Assembly: GCA_900299025.1 (NCBI GenBank)
Contig: OMIE01000162.1
Span: 1-51,911 of the forward strand
Source: Burkholderiaceae bacterium
Lineage (GTDB): Bacteria; Pseudomonadota; Gammaproteobacteria; Burkholderiales; Burkholderiaceae_E
DNA length: 51,911 bases
Direction of reading: 5' to 3'
In this document: piece after piece, positions 7,150 to 16,579 of the stretch
Layout: each line of letters opens with the position of its first letter
Position numbering within the stretch: the stretch's first letter is position 1
Program-made: the position numbers and the translations under genes
The notes under the pieces: model-generated
Databases searched by the model: none
What the model was told of the DNA's origin: nothing
Seen by the model: the letters and a program-made list of their open reading frames with translations, nothing else

Positions 7150-8858
7150 GGCTGCATACCCCAATGAAATTGATCTAAAACTTGACCTGGTCCAACCAAG
7201 CCATCAATGGATTGTTGACCATCAAAGACCCGGGTGCCATTGACCCACACGCCTGCAAGCCCTTGCGGTCGTCGAATCAGGCGAGAGGCAGGCTTGTGGC
7301 CAGGCGCAGCGGGTAAATCGGACACCCGTTGTACAGGACTTATACCCACTTGGATGGGATCAAAAAGCATCAGGTCTGCCCAGCAACCAAGCTCAAGCCG
7401 CCCACGCTTTGCTATCCGGTAACGCTGCGCAGGCTCTGAGGTCAGCCTTGCAATGCCTTGAGACCAGCTCATGGCCTGTCGATCGCGCACCCAATGCCCC
7501 AAAAAATGTAAGCCGTAGCCGGCATCGCACATAAACTTCAAGTGTGCACCAGCGTCCGAAAGCGTGATCAGGCCGGCTCGATGAGAAATCAACTGCTGAA
7601 CGCCGTCGTCGTTAGCGTTAAATAACTGCGCTAAAAACTCGGTTTGCAAGCCGTCCATCAAGGCCAAATCGAAAAAGCAATCGACCGGATCCTGGCCACA
7701 ACAGGCTGCAATGGCAGCAATCGATTGTGATTCAAAGCGCTGTACTTTTGGATGTGAGGCATGGCCAACAAAAATCCTGTCCCAGCGGCCGCTAAACAAA
7801 ACGCCAACAGCAGGATTTTTTAGATCTTGTTTGAATGCCTTTCTGAACGCTTCGCTCTCATAGTGAGAACGCTTGCCAGCCTCATCGGCACTTTTGATGC
7901 CCGCAAAACTTGGGTGGCTATAAAGTAGATAAGGATCTAACAAATTGAACTCAAAACTCAATGGTTGACAGCTTGTCTGGATATAAACCTCACGGCCCTG
8001 ATCCTGCAACGCTGCAACGCGCTCGTAATAACTCAACCCAAGCTCGGGTTTATCATCGTTATACATCGTGAGTACGGTCGACAAAAACATCCGTGCCCCG
8101 GTAAGCGTGTGAAAACTAGCAAGCTCTTCAGGCGTAACACGTGGCCCTGTAGCCATCATGAAAACACCACGTTGTTCCTGGCCGAGTACCTCGATGAGCG
8201 ATTGCAACTCCTGGTGATCCGCAACGGTCGAAGGCATCGGCGCACCCTGCCAACCGCTGTGATTGGGCGAGAACGAAGAAGCTAAGCCGATCGCGCCTGC
8301 GCGTAGGGCGCGCGCAACTTCATGTCGCATTTGCTCAAGTTCGTACGTGCTTGGGGCTCGGTGCGAAGCATCCTCACCCATGACCGCTGTGCGTATTGTG
8401 GAGTGCTGAGCAAAGACGGCCATGTTGAGCCAGGGCTTGGCTTTTCTAAGCGCAACCAAATATTCTTCAAACGACTCAAACGACCATTGAACCCCGGCGC
8501 GCAAGGCCTCAAGGTCCATGCCCTCAACGACCGAGAGATTCTTCAGAAGCAAATCACGGTGCTTCGGTCGATTGGGGGCGATTCCAAAGCCACAGTTGCC
8601 AGCAACCACCGTTGTTACACCAAGGCTGCACGAAGGTGACAAGCTAGGGTCCCAGAGCGCTTGTGCGTCATAGTGGGTGTGTAAATCAATAAGGCCTGGC
8701 GCCAAAAAAAGGCCGCGGGCATCCATCGTTTGCCTTGCAGCGCCTAGGTCTTTACCAATTCCTGAGATCACCCCGCCCGCCATGGCAAGGTCGGCCTCCA
8801 TGGGCGCAGAGCCCTTGCCGTCAAAGAGCAAGGCTCCCTTGATGAGCCAATCATGCAT
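7146..8858 (-). CDS. N-acyl-D-amino-acid deacylase family amidohydrolase
   Basis: The 570-residue cytoplasmic enzyme belongs to the metal-dependent amidohydrolase superfamily (D-aminoacylase branch). Landmarks are GLIDLHTHYDAQ near residue 58 (HxH metal ligands), VAGNCGFGIAPN near residue 88 (the cysteine found in D-aminoacylases), the later metal-region histidine in VGHASHP, and LSDAGAHL with the catalytic Asp. The C-terminus returns to the composite beta domain (GRLELGCWADLMLFDP, GVWVNGTRVFDG). It is the first gene of the five-gene minus-strand operon and overlaps the Bug receptor gene by 4 bp. Likely role is removal of an acyl group from an N-acyl amino acid or a related cyclic amide; the exact substrate cannot be read from sequence. 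Confidence 0.9.
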   Translation of the reverse strand: MHDWLIKGALLFDGKGSAPMEADLAMAGGVISGIGKDLGAARQTMDARGLFLAPGLIDLHTHYDAQALWDPSLSPSCSLGVTTVVAGNCGFGIAPNRPKHRDLLLKNLSVVEGMDLEALRAGVQWSFESFEEYLVALRKAKPWLNMAVFAQHSTIRTAVMGEDASHRAPSTYELEQMRHEVARALRAGAIGLASSFSPNHSGWQGAPMPSTVADHQELQSLIEVLGQEQRGVFMMATGPRVTPEELASFHTLTGARMFLSTVLTMYNDDKPELGLSYYERVAALQDQGREVYIQTSCQPLSFEFNLLDPYLLYSHPSFAGIKSADEAGKRSHYESEAFRKAFKQDLKNPAVGVLFSGRWDRIFVGHASHPKVQRFESQSIAAIAACCGQDPVDCFFDLALMDGLQTEFLAQLFNANDDGVQQLISHRAGLITLSDAGAHLKFMCDAGYGLHFLGHWVRDRQAMSWSQGIARLTSEPAQRYRIAKRGRLELGCWADLMLFDPIQVGISPVQRVSDLPAAPGHKPASRLIRRPQGLAGVWVNGTRVFDGQQSIDGLVGPGQVLDQFHWGMQP

Positions 8859-9001
8859 CGAAATTCATCCTAGTTGTCGTGGAGTCGTCTGAGGCCTCAA
8901 TCTAATCGCTGACTTGTGCGCCTCCAAGACCATTTAGTGGATTGCCGGACCCAAATGCTTGATGATCCAAACAATTTGTCAGCAATTGGAACGATGAAGT
9001 C

Positions 9002-9039
9002 CATGCAAAAGCATGATTGAATGTTGGTTTTGCACATTC
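9002..9039. promoter_or_regulatory. Two short inverted repeats upstream of the metC-like gene
   Basis: The 199-bp divergent gap between the amidohydrolase and the metC-like gene holds a small perfect hairpin CATGC-AAAA-GCATG (9002-9015). It also holds an inverted repeat GAATGT-9 nt-ACATTC (9019-9039), ending 18 bp before the metC start. The second could be an operator for a regulator of either gene. It is weak evidence from symmetry alone; I see no clear -35/-10 pair. Confidence 0.3.
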
Positions 9040-9057
9040 CGATGCGATGGAGACTAA

Positions 9058-10296
9058 ATGATGTTAAAGCCCGACACCTTAACCATCCATGTCGCACGGT
9101 CGATTGAGAGCGAAACACGGGTGGCAAACATACCGGTGTTTCGTGCTTCGACCGTACTCTTTGACAGTCTTGAGGAGGCCGCTCAACGCGCTCAGGCTGT
9201 GGCGCGCGGTGATAAAGGTGCAAGTACTTATGCCACCGCTTCAACACCGACCACCGCAGCGCTGATGGATGCACTTGAGCACATCGAAGGCGCAGGCCAT
9301 GCAACCCGCGCATGTCTTGCGCCCTCGGGACTGTCAGCGATTGCTACACTGTTGATGGCTTTGCTTAAGCCTGGCGATGACTTAATGGTGATTGACTCGG
9401 TCTACGGGCCAACAAGGAATTTCTGCCAATCGGTACTCGCTCAATGGGGTGTAAGTACCCGCTTTTACAGTCCCGATGCGAGTGCCGAGGCACTTGAAGC
9501 GATGCTCCTGCCAAACACGCGCTTGATTTACCTTGAAAGCCCAGCAAGCTACACCTTTGAAATTCAAGATGTCCCTGCTATTGCCGCAATGGCAAAAGGG
9601 CGTGGAGTGCTCACGGTGATTGACAATGCCTGGGCTTCGCCGATCATGGCCAATCCCTTTGACTGGGGTGTGGATGCATCGGTGTTACCGCTAACTAAAT
9701 ATTGGAGCGGTCACTCGGATGTTTTGATGGGTGCCACGGTGGTCCGCGAGGCTTTGTGGCCCGCCTTGTGGAAGACACAGCGTGATTTTGGGATTTGTGT
9801 GGGTGGCGATGACGCCTACTTGGTTTTGCGTGGTCTTCGCACGGCTGCAGTGCGTATGCGCAGCCATGAGCAATCGGCCCTGCGGGTTGCGCAATGGCTT
9901 GAACAACGCCAAGGGATTGCAAGGGTGATTCATCCTGCACTCGCCTCGCATCCCCAGCATGGCTTATTTAGACGTGACTTCAAAGGTGCAAGCGGCTTAT
10001 TTGGTTTTGTGCTTGACCCTGCTTATTGGGGCCTTGCTGAAACCGCAAACGGACCCGAGGATCCGCAAGCGGCGCGGCTTCTAGCTGCGCTATGTGAGGG
10101 ACGCCGCCACTTTGGCATGGGTTATTCCTGGGGCGGCTTTGAGAGCTTGATCATGCCCGGACGCCTGAGCGCACTAAGAAGCGCCAAGCCCTGGCAAGAG
10201 GGACCGCTCTTGCGAGTTCATATCGGCTTGGAGGATCCTCAGGATTTGATTGACGACTTAGAAGCTGGCTTTCAGGCGATGGCCAAACTCATTTAG
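9058..10296 (+). CDS. metC: Cystathionine beta-lyase-like PLP enzyme
   Basis: Cys/Met metabolism PLP-dependent enzyme of 412 residues. The PLP-binding lysine is Lys214 in the motif LPLTKYWSGHSD, and GDDLMVIDSVYGPTRNFC and VIDNAWASP are the usual phosphate- and pyridine-binding stretches. The form LTKYWSGHSDVLMG is typical of proteobacterial cystathionine beta-lyase, which splits cystathionine to homocysteine, pyruvate and ammonia in methionine synthesis. GGAG lies 5 to 8 bp before the paired ATG codons at 9058 and 9061; either could be used. It stands alone, divergent from the amidohydrolase and convergent with the thioredoxin gene. Alternative family roles such as another beta- or gamma-elimination lyase cannot be excluded. 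Confidence 0.85.
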   Translation: MMLKPDTLTIHVARSIESETRVANIPVFRASTVLFDSLEEAAQRAQAVARGDKGASTYATASTPTTAALMDALEHIEGAGHATRACLAPSGLSAIATLLMALLKPGDDLMVIDSVYGPTRNFCQSVLAQWGVSTRFYSPDASAEALEAMLLPNTRLIYLESPASYTFEIQDVPAIAAMAKGRGVLTVIDNAWASPIMANPFDWGVDASVLPLTKYWSGHSDVLMGATVVREALWPALWKTQRDFGICVGGDDAYLVLRGLRTAAVRMRSHEQSALRVAQWLEQRQGIARVIHPALASHPQHGLFRRDFKGASGLFGFVLDPAYWGLAETANGPEDPQAARLLAALCEGRRHFGMGYSWGGFESLIMPGRLSALRSAKPWQEGPLLRVHIGLEDPQDLIDDLEAGFQAMAKLI

Positions 10297-10346
10297 GGGA
10301 TATGGCCTGGCTGATCGCTTAAGTGGCATCGCTTCGCTGAGATCAC

Positions 10347-10712
10347 TTAGCCGCTTTCATAAGGCTTAGCCTCTTGTTTGATGGTTTCCATATCGAGCGC
10401 TTGGACTTGTTCGAGTAAGTCGTTCAGCGCTTGTTTGGGCAGCGCGCCTGCCTGCTGAAAAACAATGACTTGGTCACGAAACACCATCAACGTTGGGATC
10501 GAGCGAATACCGAAGTGACCTGCTAAGTCGCTTTCCTCATCAGTATTGACTTTGACAAACTTAATCTCGGGATGCTCTTTGGCGCTTGCCTCAAAAACAG
10601 GCGCGAAGCCTCGGCAAGGCCCGCACCATGGTGCCCAAAAGTCGATGACCACGGTACTGTGGTCGGTAATGGTTTGATTGAATTGTTCTGCTGTGAGGGC
10701 TTGGACCGACAT
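10347..10712 (-). CDS. trxA: Thioredoxin
   Basis: A 121-residue thioredoxin with the active site WAPWCGPCRGF at residues 29-39. It has the cis-proline context RSIPTLMVF near residue 71 and no signal peptide, so it is cytosolic. It reduces protein disulfides with electrons from thioredoxin reductase. A GGAG ribosome binding site lies 8 bp before the ATG. The C-terminus (MDMETIKQEAKPYESG-like tail) is slightly longer than in E. coli TrxA, and this could be a secondary thioredoxin and not the main one. It converges with metC across a 50-bp gap containing a TAAGTG/CACTTA inverted repeat. Confidence 0.92.
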   Translation of the reverse strand: MSVQALTAEQFNQTITDHSTVVIDFWAPWCGPCRGFAPVFEASAKEHPEIKFVKVNTDEESDLAGHFGIRSIPTLMVFRDQVIVFQQAGALPKQALNDLLEQVQALDMETIKQEAKPYESG

Positions 10713-10856
10713 GGGGGATCTCCGGGGATAAAAGCTGTCATGCTAAGACACTACGCTTTGCTAGCATGGGGGCGACGCAACGATTAGACAAGATGAAGTC
10801 TGCTCACTTCTGCGTGCGACAACACTTAAGATAGAGCTGAAAACCTGGAGACAGTG

Positions 10857-12608
10857 ATGCCTAGTCGACCCAACCCTTATCGCGAACATTTAGATCCAAA
10901 CCCTGCGAACTACGCGGTATTAACCCCGATCGATTTTCTTGACTGGGCCGCCGAAGCCTATCCCGATCGACTTGCCCTGATTCATGGCGATATCCGCCAA
11001 AGCTGGGCAGTCGTTCAAAAGCTTTGTCAACAAATGGCAGCAGGCATACAGGCTCAGCAACTTGGTGTCGGCGATACGGTTGCGGTCATGCTGCCTAATA
11101 TCCCGGCGATGATTTATGCGCATTTTGCAGTGCCAATGACTGGGGCTGTGCTTAATTGCATCAACACCCGGCTCGATCCGGCCACTGTGGCCTACATTCT
11201 TGAGCATAGTGAATCAAAACTCTTTTTTTATGACGCTGAGTATGAAGCTGTGGTGCTATCGGCTTTGGAACTGCTTAACGAAAAGGCCAAGCATCCGCTT
11301 CCCCGATGTGTTCGTGTGTTAGATCCTGTCTACGTTCAAGAACAAGAAGCCCTGGGCCAACCACTTAAGCTCAAAGCATTAAACCCGGACAGGGCCGAGC
11401 CAGGCGGCGCATCGCTTGGAGCGCGGTCACATGCGCAACCCTGCATCGAAGATTTTGATGCATGGCTGGTAAAGCCTTGTGCCCAGCCTTTTGTCTACTG
11501 TCCACCCGAGTTTGAGACCGATGCGATTGGTTTGAACTACACCAGCGGTACCACGGGTCATCCCAAGGGTGTTGTGGTTCATCACCGCGGCGCTTACTTA
11601 AATGCGCTAAGCAATGTACTAGCCTGGTCCATACCCCGACATCCGGTCTACTTGTGGACCTTGCCGATGTTTCATTGCAATGGCTGGTGTTTCCCCTGGA
11701 CGATTGCAGCGCTTGCAGGGGTCAATGTTTGTCTTCGCAAGGTCGACGCTGCCTTGATTTTCCAACTCATCGGCGAGCATCGGGTGAGCCACTACTGTGC
11801 TGCCCCGATTGTTCATGCCATGCTGATTAACGCGCCTGAAAGTCTTAGAGCGGGTATCCATCATCGGGTTTCTTGCATGGTCGCAGGCGCAGCGCCCCCA
11901 GCGGCGATGATCGCAGGTATGGAGGCGATGGGCTTTGACCTCACCCATGTTTATGGGCTCACCGAGGTTTACGGACCGGCATCGGTTTGTGCCAAGCAAG
12001 ACGATTGGGCCGAACTGAGCCTTGGTGAACGGGCCGAGCGAAATGCTCGCCAAGGGATTCGTTATCCCTTGCAAGCTGGGCTGACCGTCATGGATCCAGA
12101 AACCATGCAAAGGGTTCCGAAAGATGGCCAGAGCATGGGCGAGGTGATGTTTCGCGGCAATATCGTCATGAAGGGCTACTTGAAAGACGCTGATGCGACA
12201 AACAAGGCATTTGCAGGAGGCTGGTTTCACACGGGCGATCTCGGCGTGGTTGACCACAGCGGTTATGTGAAGCTTAAAGACCGGGCCAAAGACATCATTA
12301 TTTCTGGCGGGGAAAATATTTCTTCGATCGAGGTTGAAGATGCGCTGTATCGACACCCTGCGGTCATGGCCTGCGCGGTGGTTGCCAAGCCCGACCCTAA
12401 ATGGGGCGAGACACCGCTTGCCTTTGTCGAACTCAAGCCTGGCATGCACATCGAAGCGCAGGAATTGATCGATCATTGCAAGCGTCTTTTGGCAGGTTTC
12501 AAATGCCCACGCGAGCTGCGATTTGTGGAGCTGCCCAAAACGAGTACGGGGAAGATCCAGAAGCATCTTTTGCGTGCTCAGGCGAAATCGGCAAGCGCAA
12601 TTGGCTGA
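10857..12608 (+). CDS. AMP-dependent acyl-CoA ligase
   Basis: The 583-residue product is an ANL-superfamily adenylating enzyme that activates a fatty or other carboxylic acid to its CoA thioester with ATP. Motifs in order: [13 protein letters not shown] (ATP phosphate loop) near residue 230; [11 protein letters not shown] (A5); GWFHTGDLG (A7) and [21 protein letters not shown] (A8 hinge) near residues 460-490; and the catalytic lysine region [13 protein letters not shown] at the C-terminus. The sequence resembles the medium/long-chain acyl-CoA synthetases (AcsA/AlkK-like, with the insert typical of AMP-binding dimethylsulfoniopropionate or medium-chain ligases). ATG 10857 has GGAG 6 bp upstream. 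Substrate unassigned. Confidence 0.9.
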   Translation: MPSRPNPYREHLDPNPANYAVLTPIDFLDWAAEAYPDRLALIHGDIRQSWAVVQKLCQQMAAGIQAQQLGVGDTVAVMLPNIPAMIYAHFAVPMTGAVLNCINTRLDPATVAYILEHSESKLFFYDAEYEAVVLSALELLNEKAKHPLPRCVRVLDPVYVQEQEALGQPLKLKALNPDRAEPGGASLGARSHAQPCIEDFDAWLVKPCAQPFVYCPPEFETDAIGLNYTSGTTGHPKGVVVHHRGAYLNALSNVLAWSIPRHPVYLWTLPMFHCNGWCFPWTIAALAGVNVCLRKVDAALIFQLIGEHRVSHYCAAPIVHAMLINAPESLRAGIHHRVSCMVAGAAPPAAMIAGMEAMGFDLTHVYGLTEVYGPASVCAKQDDWAELSLGERAERNARQGIRYPLQAGLTVMDPETMQRVPKDGQSMGEVMFRGNIVMKGYLKDADATNKAFAGGWFHTGDLGVVDHSGYVKLKDRAKDIIISGGENISSIEVEDALYRHPAVMACAVVAKPDPKWGETPLAFVELKPGMHIEAQELIDHCKRLLAGFKCPRELRFVELPKTSTGKIQKHLLRAQAKSASAIG

Positions 12609-12676
12609 TCGTTAGCCGCGCCGGGCATGCGTCAAACCGGGTGCCCGAGTCTGCCACCCTGGGTACAATGGGCGGT

Positions 12677-14434
12677 ATGCTCGAAAAAGACCTCGCTTAC
12701 CTGACCAACTTATTCGATAAGGCTGCGTTTTCCCTGGCAGCTAGTCAAGATGCGCTTGCCAATGGGCAAGTGCTTCCCCCTGCAAAGCTTGAAGCGCCGA
12801 GGCAGTCATCACATGGCGATTTGGCCTGTAGCCTGGCGATGCAATGCGCCAAAGTGCTCAGACTTAAGCCACGTGACATTGCCGAGCAATTAGCGGCGTC
12901 TGTGGTGTATGCCGACCGTGAGTCGCGAGGCTTGATTGATACCGCCGAAGTGGCAGGGGCTGGTTTTATCAATTTGCGCTTAAGCTTGAAAGCCAAGCAG
13001 GCTGTGCTTCAAACCATGATTGAGCAAGGTGAAGCGTTTGGTCGGACTACGATTGGCGACCGCGGCAAAGTGCTGGTTGAGTTTGTGTCAGCAAACCCGA
13101 CAGGCCCGCTGCATGTCGGCCATGGCCGTCAGGCAGCACTTGGCGATGCGATATGCAGGCTCTTAGAGGCTGCGGGCTATGAAGTACAGCGCGAATTTTA
13201 TTATAACGATGCTGGTGCCCAAATCGAGCAGTTAACGCGATCGGTTCAGGCGCGGCTTCAAGGCATCGAGCCAGACGATGCTGCTTTTCCAGTTGATGGC
13301 TACCGTGGCGACTATATTTTGGATATCGCCAAGGCTTACAAGGACGGACAAAGCGTCACAGCGAGGCAATGCGAAACAGTCACTGCTAAGGCCGACCCCT
13401 CAGACGTTGATGCAATCAGGCAGTTTTCGGTCACTTATCTTCGCAACGAACAAGACCTTGACCTTCAGGCCTTTGGCTTGGCGTTTGATGTTTATTTTCT
13501 CGAATCGTCCTTGTATCGAGAAGGGGCCGTCGATGCGGTCGTTCAACGACTAAACGAGCGAGGGCATTGCTACGAGCTTGATGACGCCTTGTGGTTGCGG
13601 ACCACCGACTTTGGCGATGACAAAGATCGAGTGATGCGCAAACGCGACGGGAGTTACACTTATTTTGTCCCTGATGTTGCCTACCATCGCCATAAATGGG
13701 CGCGAGGATTCAAACGCGCAATCAATATTCAGGGTTCGGATCACCACGGGACGGTCGCCCGGGTAAGAGCAGGTTTGCAAGCGCTTGATGAAGGCATTGA
13801 CCTCCATTTTCCCGACTATGTCTTGCATAAAATGGTGACGGTGATGCGTGGCGGCCAGGAAGTGAAGATTTCCAAGCGTGCCGGCAGTTATGTAAGTCTT
13901 CGCGATCTTATGGATTGGAGCGGCGACGGTGATCCACAGCGCGGTCGCGACGCGGTGCGCTTCTTTCTGATTTCGCGTCGGGCCGACAGCGAGTTTCAGT
14001 TTGATGTGGATTTGGCCCTGTCGCGAAGCGACGAAAACCCAGTCTACTATGTGCAATATGCCCATGCCCGAATTTGCTCGGTGCTTCGGCAGGCGCAACA
14101 GCAGTTTGACTGGCAAGCGCATCGGGTTGAGGCGCAGCACATGGCGGACTTAGGGATCGAGCGCTTAAGCAGCGAGCGCGAGTTGGCTTTGTGCGCCTTG
14201 CTGGCGCGCTGGCCAAGTCAGGTTCAAGAAGCTGCCGAGCAACTTGCTCCGCATGCGATAGCCTTTTACTTGCGTGAGCTCGCATCGGCCTTTCACGCTT
14301 GGTACAACGCCGATCGCTTCTTGGTCGAGGATCAAGCCTTGCGCGAGGCGCGATTAGTGCTGCTTGGCTGTATTGCTCAGGTCTTGCGTCAAGGCTTATC
14401 CTTGGTGGGTGTGAGCGCACCGGAGTCGATGTAG
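12677..14434 (+). CDS. argS: Arginyl-tRNA synthetase
   Basis: Charges tRNA-Arg with arginine; essential cytosolic class I enzyme. The 585-residue length fits the family (E. coli 577). The HIGH-type signature is [20 protein letters not shown] near residue 135, [15 protein letters not shown] follows, and the KMSKS-equivalent loop is [11 protein letters not shown] near residue 398. The C-terminal anticodon-binding DALR domain is present ([15 protein letters not shown] to [10 protein letters not shown], with the M as last residue). The ATG at 12677 is chosen because the conserved N-terminal segment starts there; ATG 12668 is also possible. The open frame upstream overlaps the acyl-CoA ligase and is not coding. 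Its stop codon overlaps the GTG start of the SPOR protein gene. Confidence 0.95.
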   Translation: MLEKDLAYLTNLFDKAAFSLAASQDALANGQVLPPAKLEAPRQSSHGDLACSLAMQCAKVLRLKPRDIAEQLAASVVYADRESRGLIDTAEVAGAGFINLRLSLKAKQAVLQTMIEQGEAFGRTTIGDRGKVLVEFVSANPTGPLHVGHGRQAALGDAICRLLEAAGYEVQREFYYNDAGAQIEQLTRSVQARLQGIEPDDAAFPVDGYRGDYILDIAKAYKDGQSVTARQCETVTAKADPSDVDAIRQFSVTYLRNEQDLDLQAFGLAFDVYFLESSLYREGAVDAVVQRLNERGHCYELDDALWLRTTDFGDDKDRVMRKRDGSYTYFVPDVAYHRHKWARGFKRAINIQGSDHHGTVARVRAGLQALDEGIDLHFPDYVLHKMVTVMRGGQEVKISKRAGSYVSLRDLMDWSGDGDPQRGRDAVRFFLISRRADSEFQFDVDLALSRSDENPVYYVQYAHARICSVLRQAQQQFDWQAHRVEAQHMADLGIERLSSERELALCALLARWPSQVQEAAEQLAPHAIAFYLRELASAFHAWYNADRFLVEDQALREARLVLLGCIAQVLRQGLSLVGVSAPESM

Positions 14435-15159
14435 TGGACGCAAAGCGAATCAAAGCTCAGCAAGGCGGCACCTTTGGCGGGTTTTTGGTGGGCTTGTTGC
14501 TTGGTCTGGTCATCGCTGTTGGTGTGGCACTTTTTGTTGCCAAGTCGCCCATACCCTTTATTGATAAGGTGAGTAAACCACTCGAGCGCGCGCCCGGAGC
14601 CAAGTCGATTGCTGACGCACCTGACCCCAACATCTCGATGTATCCACGCTCAAGGGTCGAGCGGCGCGAAGACGCAAAGGCCGATAGCCCAGCGACTGAG
14701 CCCGATGACGAAGCCAGTAAAGAGGCGCCAGCCGCAAGCGAAGCTTCGCGCCCTGCTGATTCGCGTCGGGCAGCAGCTGACGCCAAGCGTGCCGAGGCCT
14801 TGCTCAACGACCCGAAAGCCGGTGATGCGAGGCCTGAGGAGCGAAAGGGCGAAGCGCGCGCGTCGGGCGAAGCAAAATCGTCTAGTTCGGTGGCTAGCAC
14901 TGAGCCTAAACAGCCAAGCACTGCGGCCGGGGCTAATTACGTCCAAGCAGGTGCTTTCAAGGTTTTATCCGACGCAGAAGCGCTTAAAGCAAGGCTTGCC
15001 TTGCTTGGCCTTGAGTCAAGGGTGGTCAAGTCGGAGTCTGCCGGCGCCTTCATGTATCGTGTTCGCTTAGGGCCTTTTTATCGCAGTGACGAGATTAACC
15101 GTGCCCGAAACCGCCTGATTGAGGCCGGTGTGGATGCGGTGATTGTCAAACAACCTTGA
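14434..15159 (+). CDS. SPOR-domain membrane protein
   Basis: The 241-residue product has a short cytoplasmic N-terminus, one transmembrane segment (GFLVGLLLGLVIAVGVALFVA at about residues 14-34), and a long low-complexity linker rich in Ala, Ser, Glu and Lys (about 40-160). A C-terminal SPOR domain (residues about 165-241, NYVQAGAFKVLSDAEALKARL to VDAVIVKQP) follows. SPOR domains bind denuded septal peptidoglycan, so it probably localises to the division site, like FtsN. Start is GTG 14434, sharing its first base with the argS TAG stop, with CGGAG 8 bp upstream. The argS-SPOR-dsbA order is common in Burkholderiales. Whether it is the true FtsN counterpart is inference. Confidence 0.9.
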   Translation: MDAKRIKAQQGGTFGGFLVGLLLGLVIAVGVALFVAKSPIPFIDKVSKPLERAPGAKSIADAPDPNISMYPRSRVERREDAKADSPATEPDDEASKEAPAASEASRPADSRRAAADAKRAEALLNDPKAGDARPEERKGEARASGEAKSSSSVASTEPKQPSTAAGANYVQAGAFKVLSDAEALKARLALLGLESRVVKSESAGAFMYRVRLGPFYRSDEINRARNRLIEAGVDAVIVKQP

Positions 15160-15171
15160 TGATTCTTGGAT

Positions 15172-15936
15172 ATGTCTAAACCCATTGTTGATGGCAAATG
15201 CCCACCTGCAAAAGCCCGGGGAAGCGCCAAGCAGCGCAGCAGGCTCACTCGTATCGACACAAAATCGAGCAGGCGTGATCTGCTCCAAAAGGCCGCGAGC
15301 TTGATCACAGCTTTTCCCACATTATCGGTGGTCGGGACAAACCTATTTGCCCCGCAAGTGGCCTTGGCGGCCAATGCGCGCGAAGGGGCAGACTATAAAG
15401 TCTTGCAAGCACAGGCGCCGCAGGAATCAGCAGATCGCATCGATGTGCTGGGATTTTTTTGGTTTGGCTGTCCGCACTGCTACACCTTGGAGCCTGCGCT
15501 AAAGGCTTGGGTAGCCAAATTACCTGCGGATGTGGCCTTTCGGAAAGTTCATGTGCCTTGGCGCGATCAACTTCAACAGCTTTACTACAGTCTTGAGGCG
15601 CTCAATAAGCTCAGTTTGATCGACAAGGTGTTTGAAGCGGTCCATAAAGACAAGGTCAGTCTTCAAAACGCCCAGCAAATGGCCGACTGGATCAGCCGTC
15701 ACGGCGTTGAAGCAAAAGCTTTCCAGGATGCCTTCGACTCGTTTGGGGTGCGTACCCGGATGAAGCGCGCAGCCCAGCTAGCAGAGGCCTACCGTCTTGA
15801 AGGTGTCCCGGCCCTTGGCGTTGCAGGTAAATATCTCACAGCACCGAGCATGGCCGGTTCCAATCAGCAAGCACTCGCTGTGGTGGATGAGTTGCTTTCG
15901 ATCGAACGTCGCAACCGGCGAAGTGCGAAGTCTTAA
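15172..15936 (+). CDS. dsbA: Thiol:disulfide interchange protein DsbA-like
   Basis: Periplasmic oxidase that introduces disulfides into exported proteins, recharged by DsbB. The active site FWFGCPHCYTLEP (CPHC, as in E. coli DsbA) lies near residue 102, and the cis-proline loop EGVPALGVAGKYL is near residue 212. Residues 1-62 form an unusually long export region: a basic stretch, then SSRRDLLQK, a hydrophobic segment and a putative cleavage site APQVALAANA. SRRDLLQK resembles a twin-arginine signal, so Tat export is possible. It lies 12 bp after the SPOR gene. The next gene, rlpA, starts inside its last codons. Confidence 0.93.
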   Translation: MSKPIVDGKCPPAKARGSAKQRSRLTRIDTKSSRRDLLQKAASLITAFPTLSVVGTNLFAPQVALAANAREGADYKVLQAQAPQESADRIDVLGFFWFGCPHCYTLEPALKAWVAKLPADVAFRKVHVPWRDQLQQLYYSLEALNKLSLIDKVFEAVHKDKVSLQNAQQMADWISRHGVEAKAFQDAFDSFGVRTRMKRAAQLAEAYRLEGVPALGVAGKYLTAPSMAGSNQQALAVVDELLSIERRNRRSAKS

Positions 15937-16531
15937 GCGCTTTGTCTTTTTATTGGCCCTGGCTCTTGGCGCTTGCTCAAGCCCCAAGAAACTTCAGCGA
16001 CCAGACATAGAGGTCCAGTCGGGTCGTCAGGGTGGGGAACGGCAAGCTTCACCTGGCCCGACAGCAGGCGCTTACTATAAGGACGATGGCCCTGGCGATC
16101 GTCCTTTGGCAGAAATCGAAGCCATCCCGGACGCGGTGCCAAAACGCGAGCCCATGCATCGATGGGCTAATCGTCCTTATGAGCAGGATGGTGTGTTGCA
16201 TATTCCGATGCGCCAGTGGCGTGCTTATCGGGCCCGAGGCATTGCAAGCTGGTATGGGCGTCGATACCACGGACGCAATACCTCTAACGGCGAGCCCTAC
16301 GATATGTATGCGATGAGTGCGGCCCATCGTGTCCTGCCTTTGCCAAGCTATGTCAGAGTGACGCATCTTGCCAATGGGCGATCGGTGATTGTGCGGGTCA
16401 ACGACCGGGGTCCGTTTATCGGTGATCGCGAGATTGATCTGTCCTATGCCGCCGCGCAACGACTCGGTATGGTTCGTCAGGGCTCGGCTGAAGTCGAAAT
16501 CGAGCTTTTATTGCCTGGCAAGGATTACTGA
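15923..16531 (+). CDS. rlpA: Septal ring lytic transglycosylase, RlpA-like lipoprotein
   Basis: RlpA proteins are outer-membrane lipoproteins with a double-psi beta-barrel that cleave denuded septal peptidoglycan. The product has a lipobox LALALGACSS near residue 15 (lipidated Cys). A DPBB domain follows (GIASWYGRRYHGRNTSNGE from about residue 107, LPLPSYVRVTHLANGRSVIVRVNDRGP), with the catalytic-region Glu of NGE and the Asp of NDRGP retained. There is no C-terminal SPOR domain, but a separate SPOR protein is encoded three genes upstream. I chose GTG 15923, overlapping the end of dsbA by 14 bp; an ATG at 15887 would give an abnormally long n-region. Length 202. Confidence 0.9.
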   Translation: MRSLKRFVFLLALALGACSSPKKLQRPDIEVQSGRQGGERQASPGPTAGAYYKDDGPGDRPLAEIEAIPDAVPKREPMHRWANRPYEQDGVLHIPMRQWRAYRARGIASWYGRRYHGRNTSNGEPYDMYAMSAAHRVLPLPSYVRVTHLANGRSVIVRVNDRGPFIGDREIDLSYAAAQRLGMVRQGSAEVEIELLLPGKDY

Positions 16532-16579
16532 GCAAGCGCTGATCGCTTTGCGGCTGAGCAAGCGCTCATAGCTTTGCTA
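16528..16579. repeat. Two tandem 26-bp imperfect repeats between rlpA and rsmI
   Basis: Two head-to-tail units of 26 bp (16528-16553 and 16554-16579) share 22 of 26 bases; each begins CTGAGCAAGCGCT. Each unit can form a small stem (GCAAGCG against CGCTTTGC with one bulge). Together they fill the gap between the convergent rlpA and rsmI genes, taking in the TGA of rlpA at one end and the stop of rsmI at the other. A bidirectional terminator or a recent local duplication are both possible. Confidence 0.75.

Noticed and set aside
10319-10350. TAAGTG/CACTTA inverted repeat in the metC-trx gap as a terminator
   Set aside because: It has an 18-base loop and no U-tract on either strand, so it is too weak to call.
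11619-12566. 315-codon open frame on the minus strand within the acyl-CoA ligase gene
   Set aside because: The plus strand encodes all ANL motifs; the reverse frame has no recognisable domain or ribosome binding site.
13550-14140. Long open frame (196 codons) on the minus strand within argS
   Set aside because: It is antisense to the conserved argS coding sequence and shows no family similarity; high-GC codon bias opens this frame.
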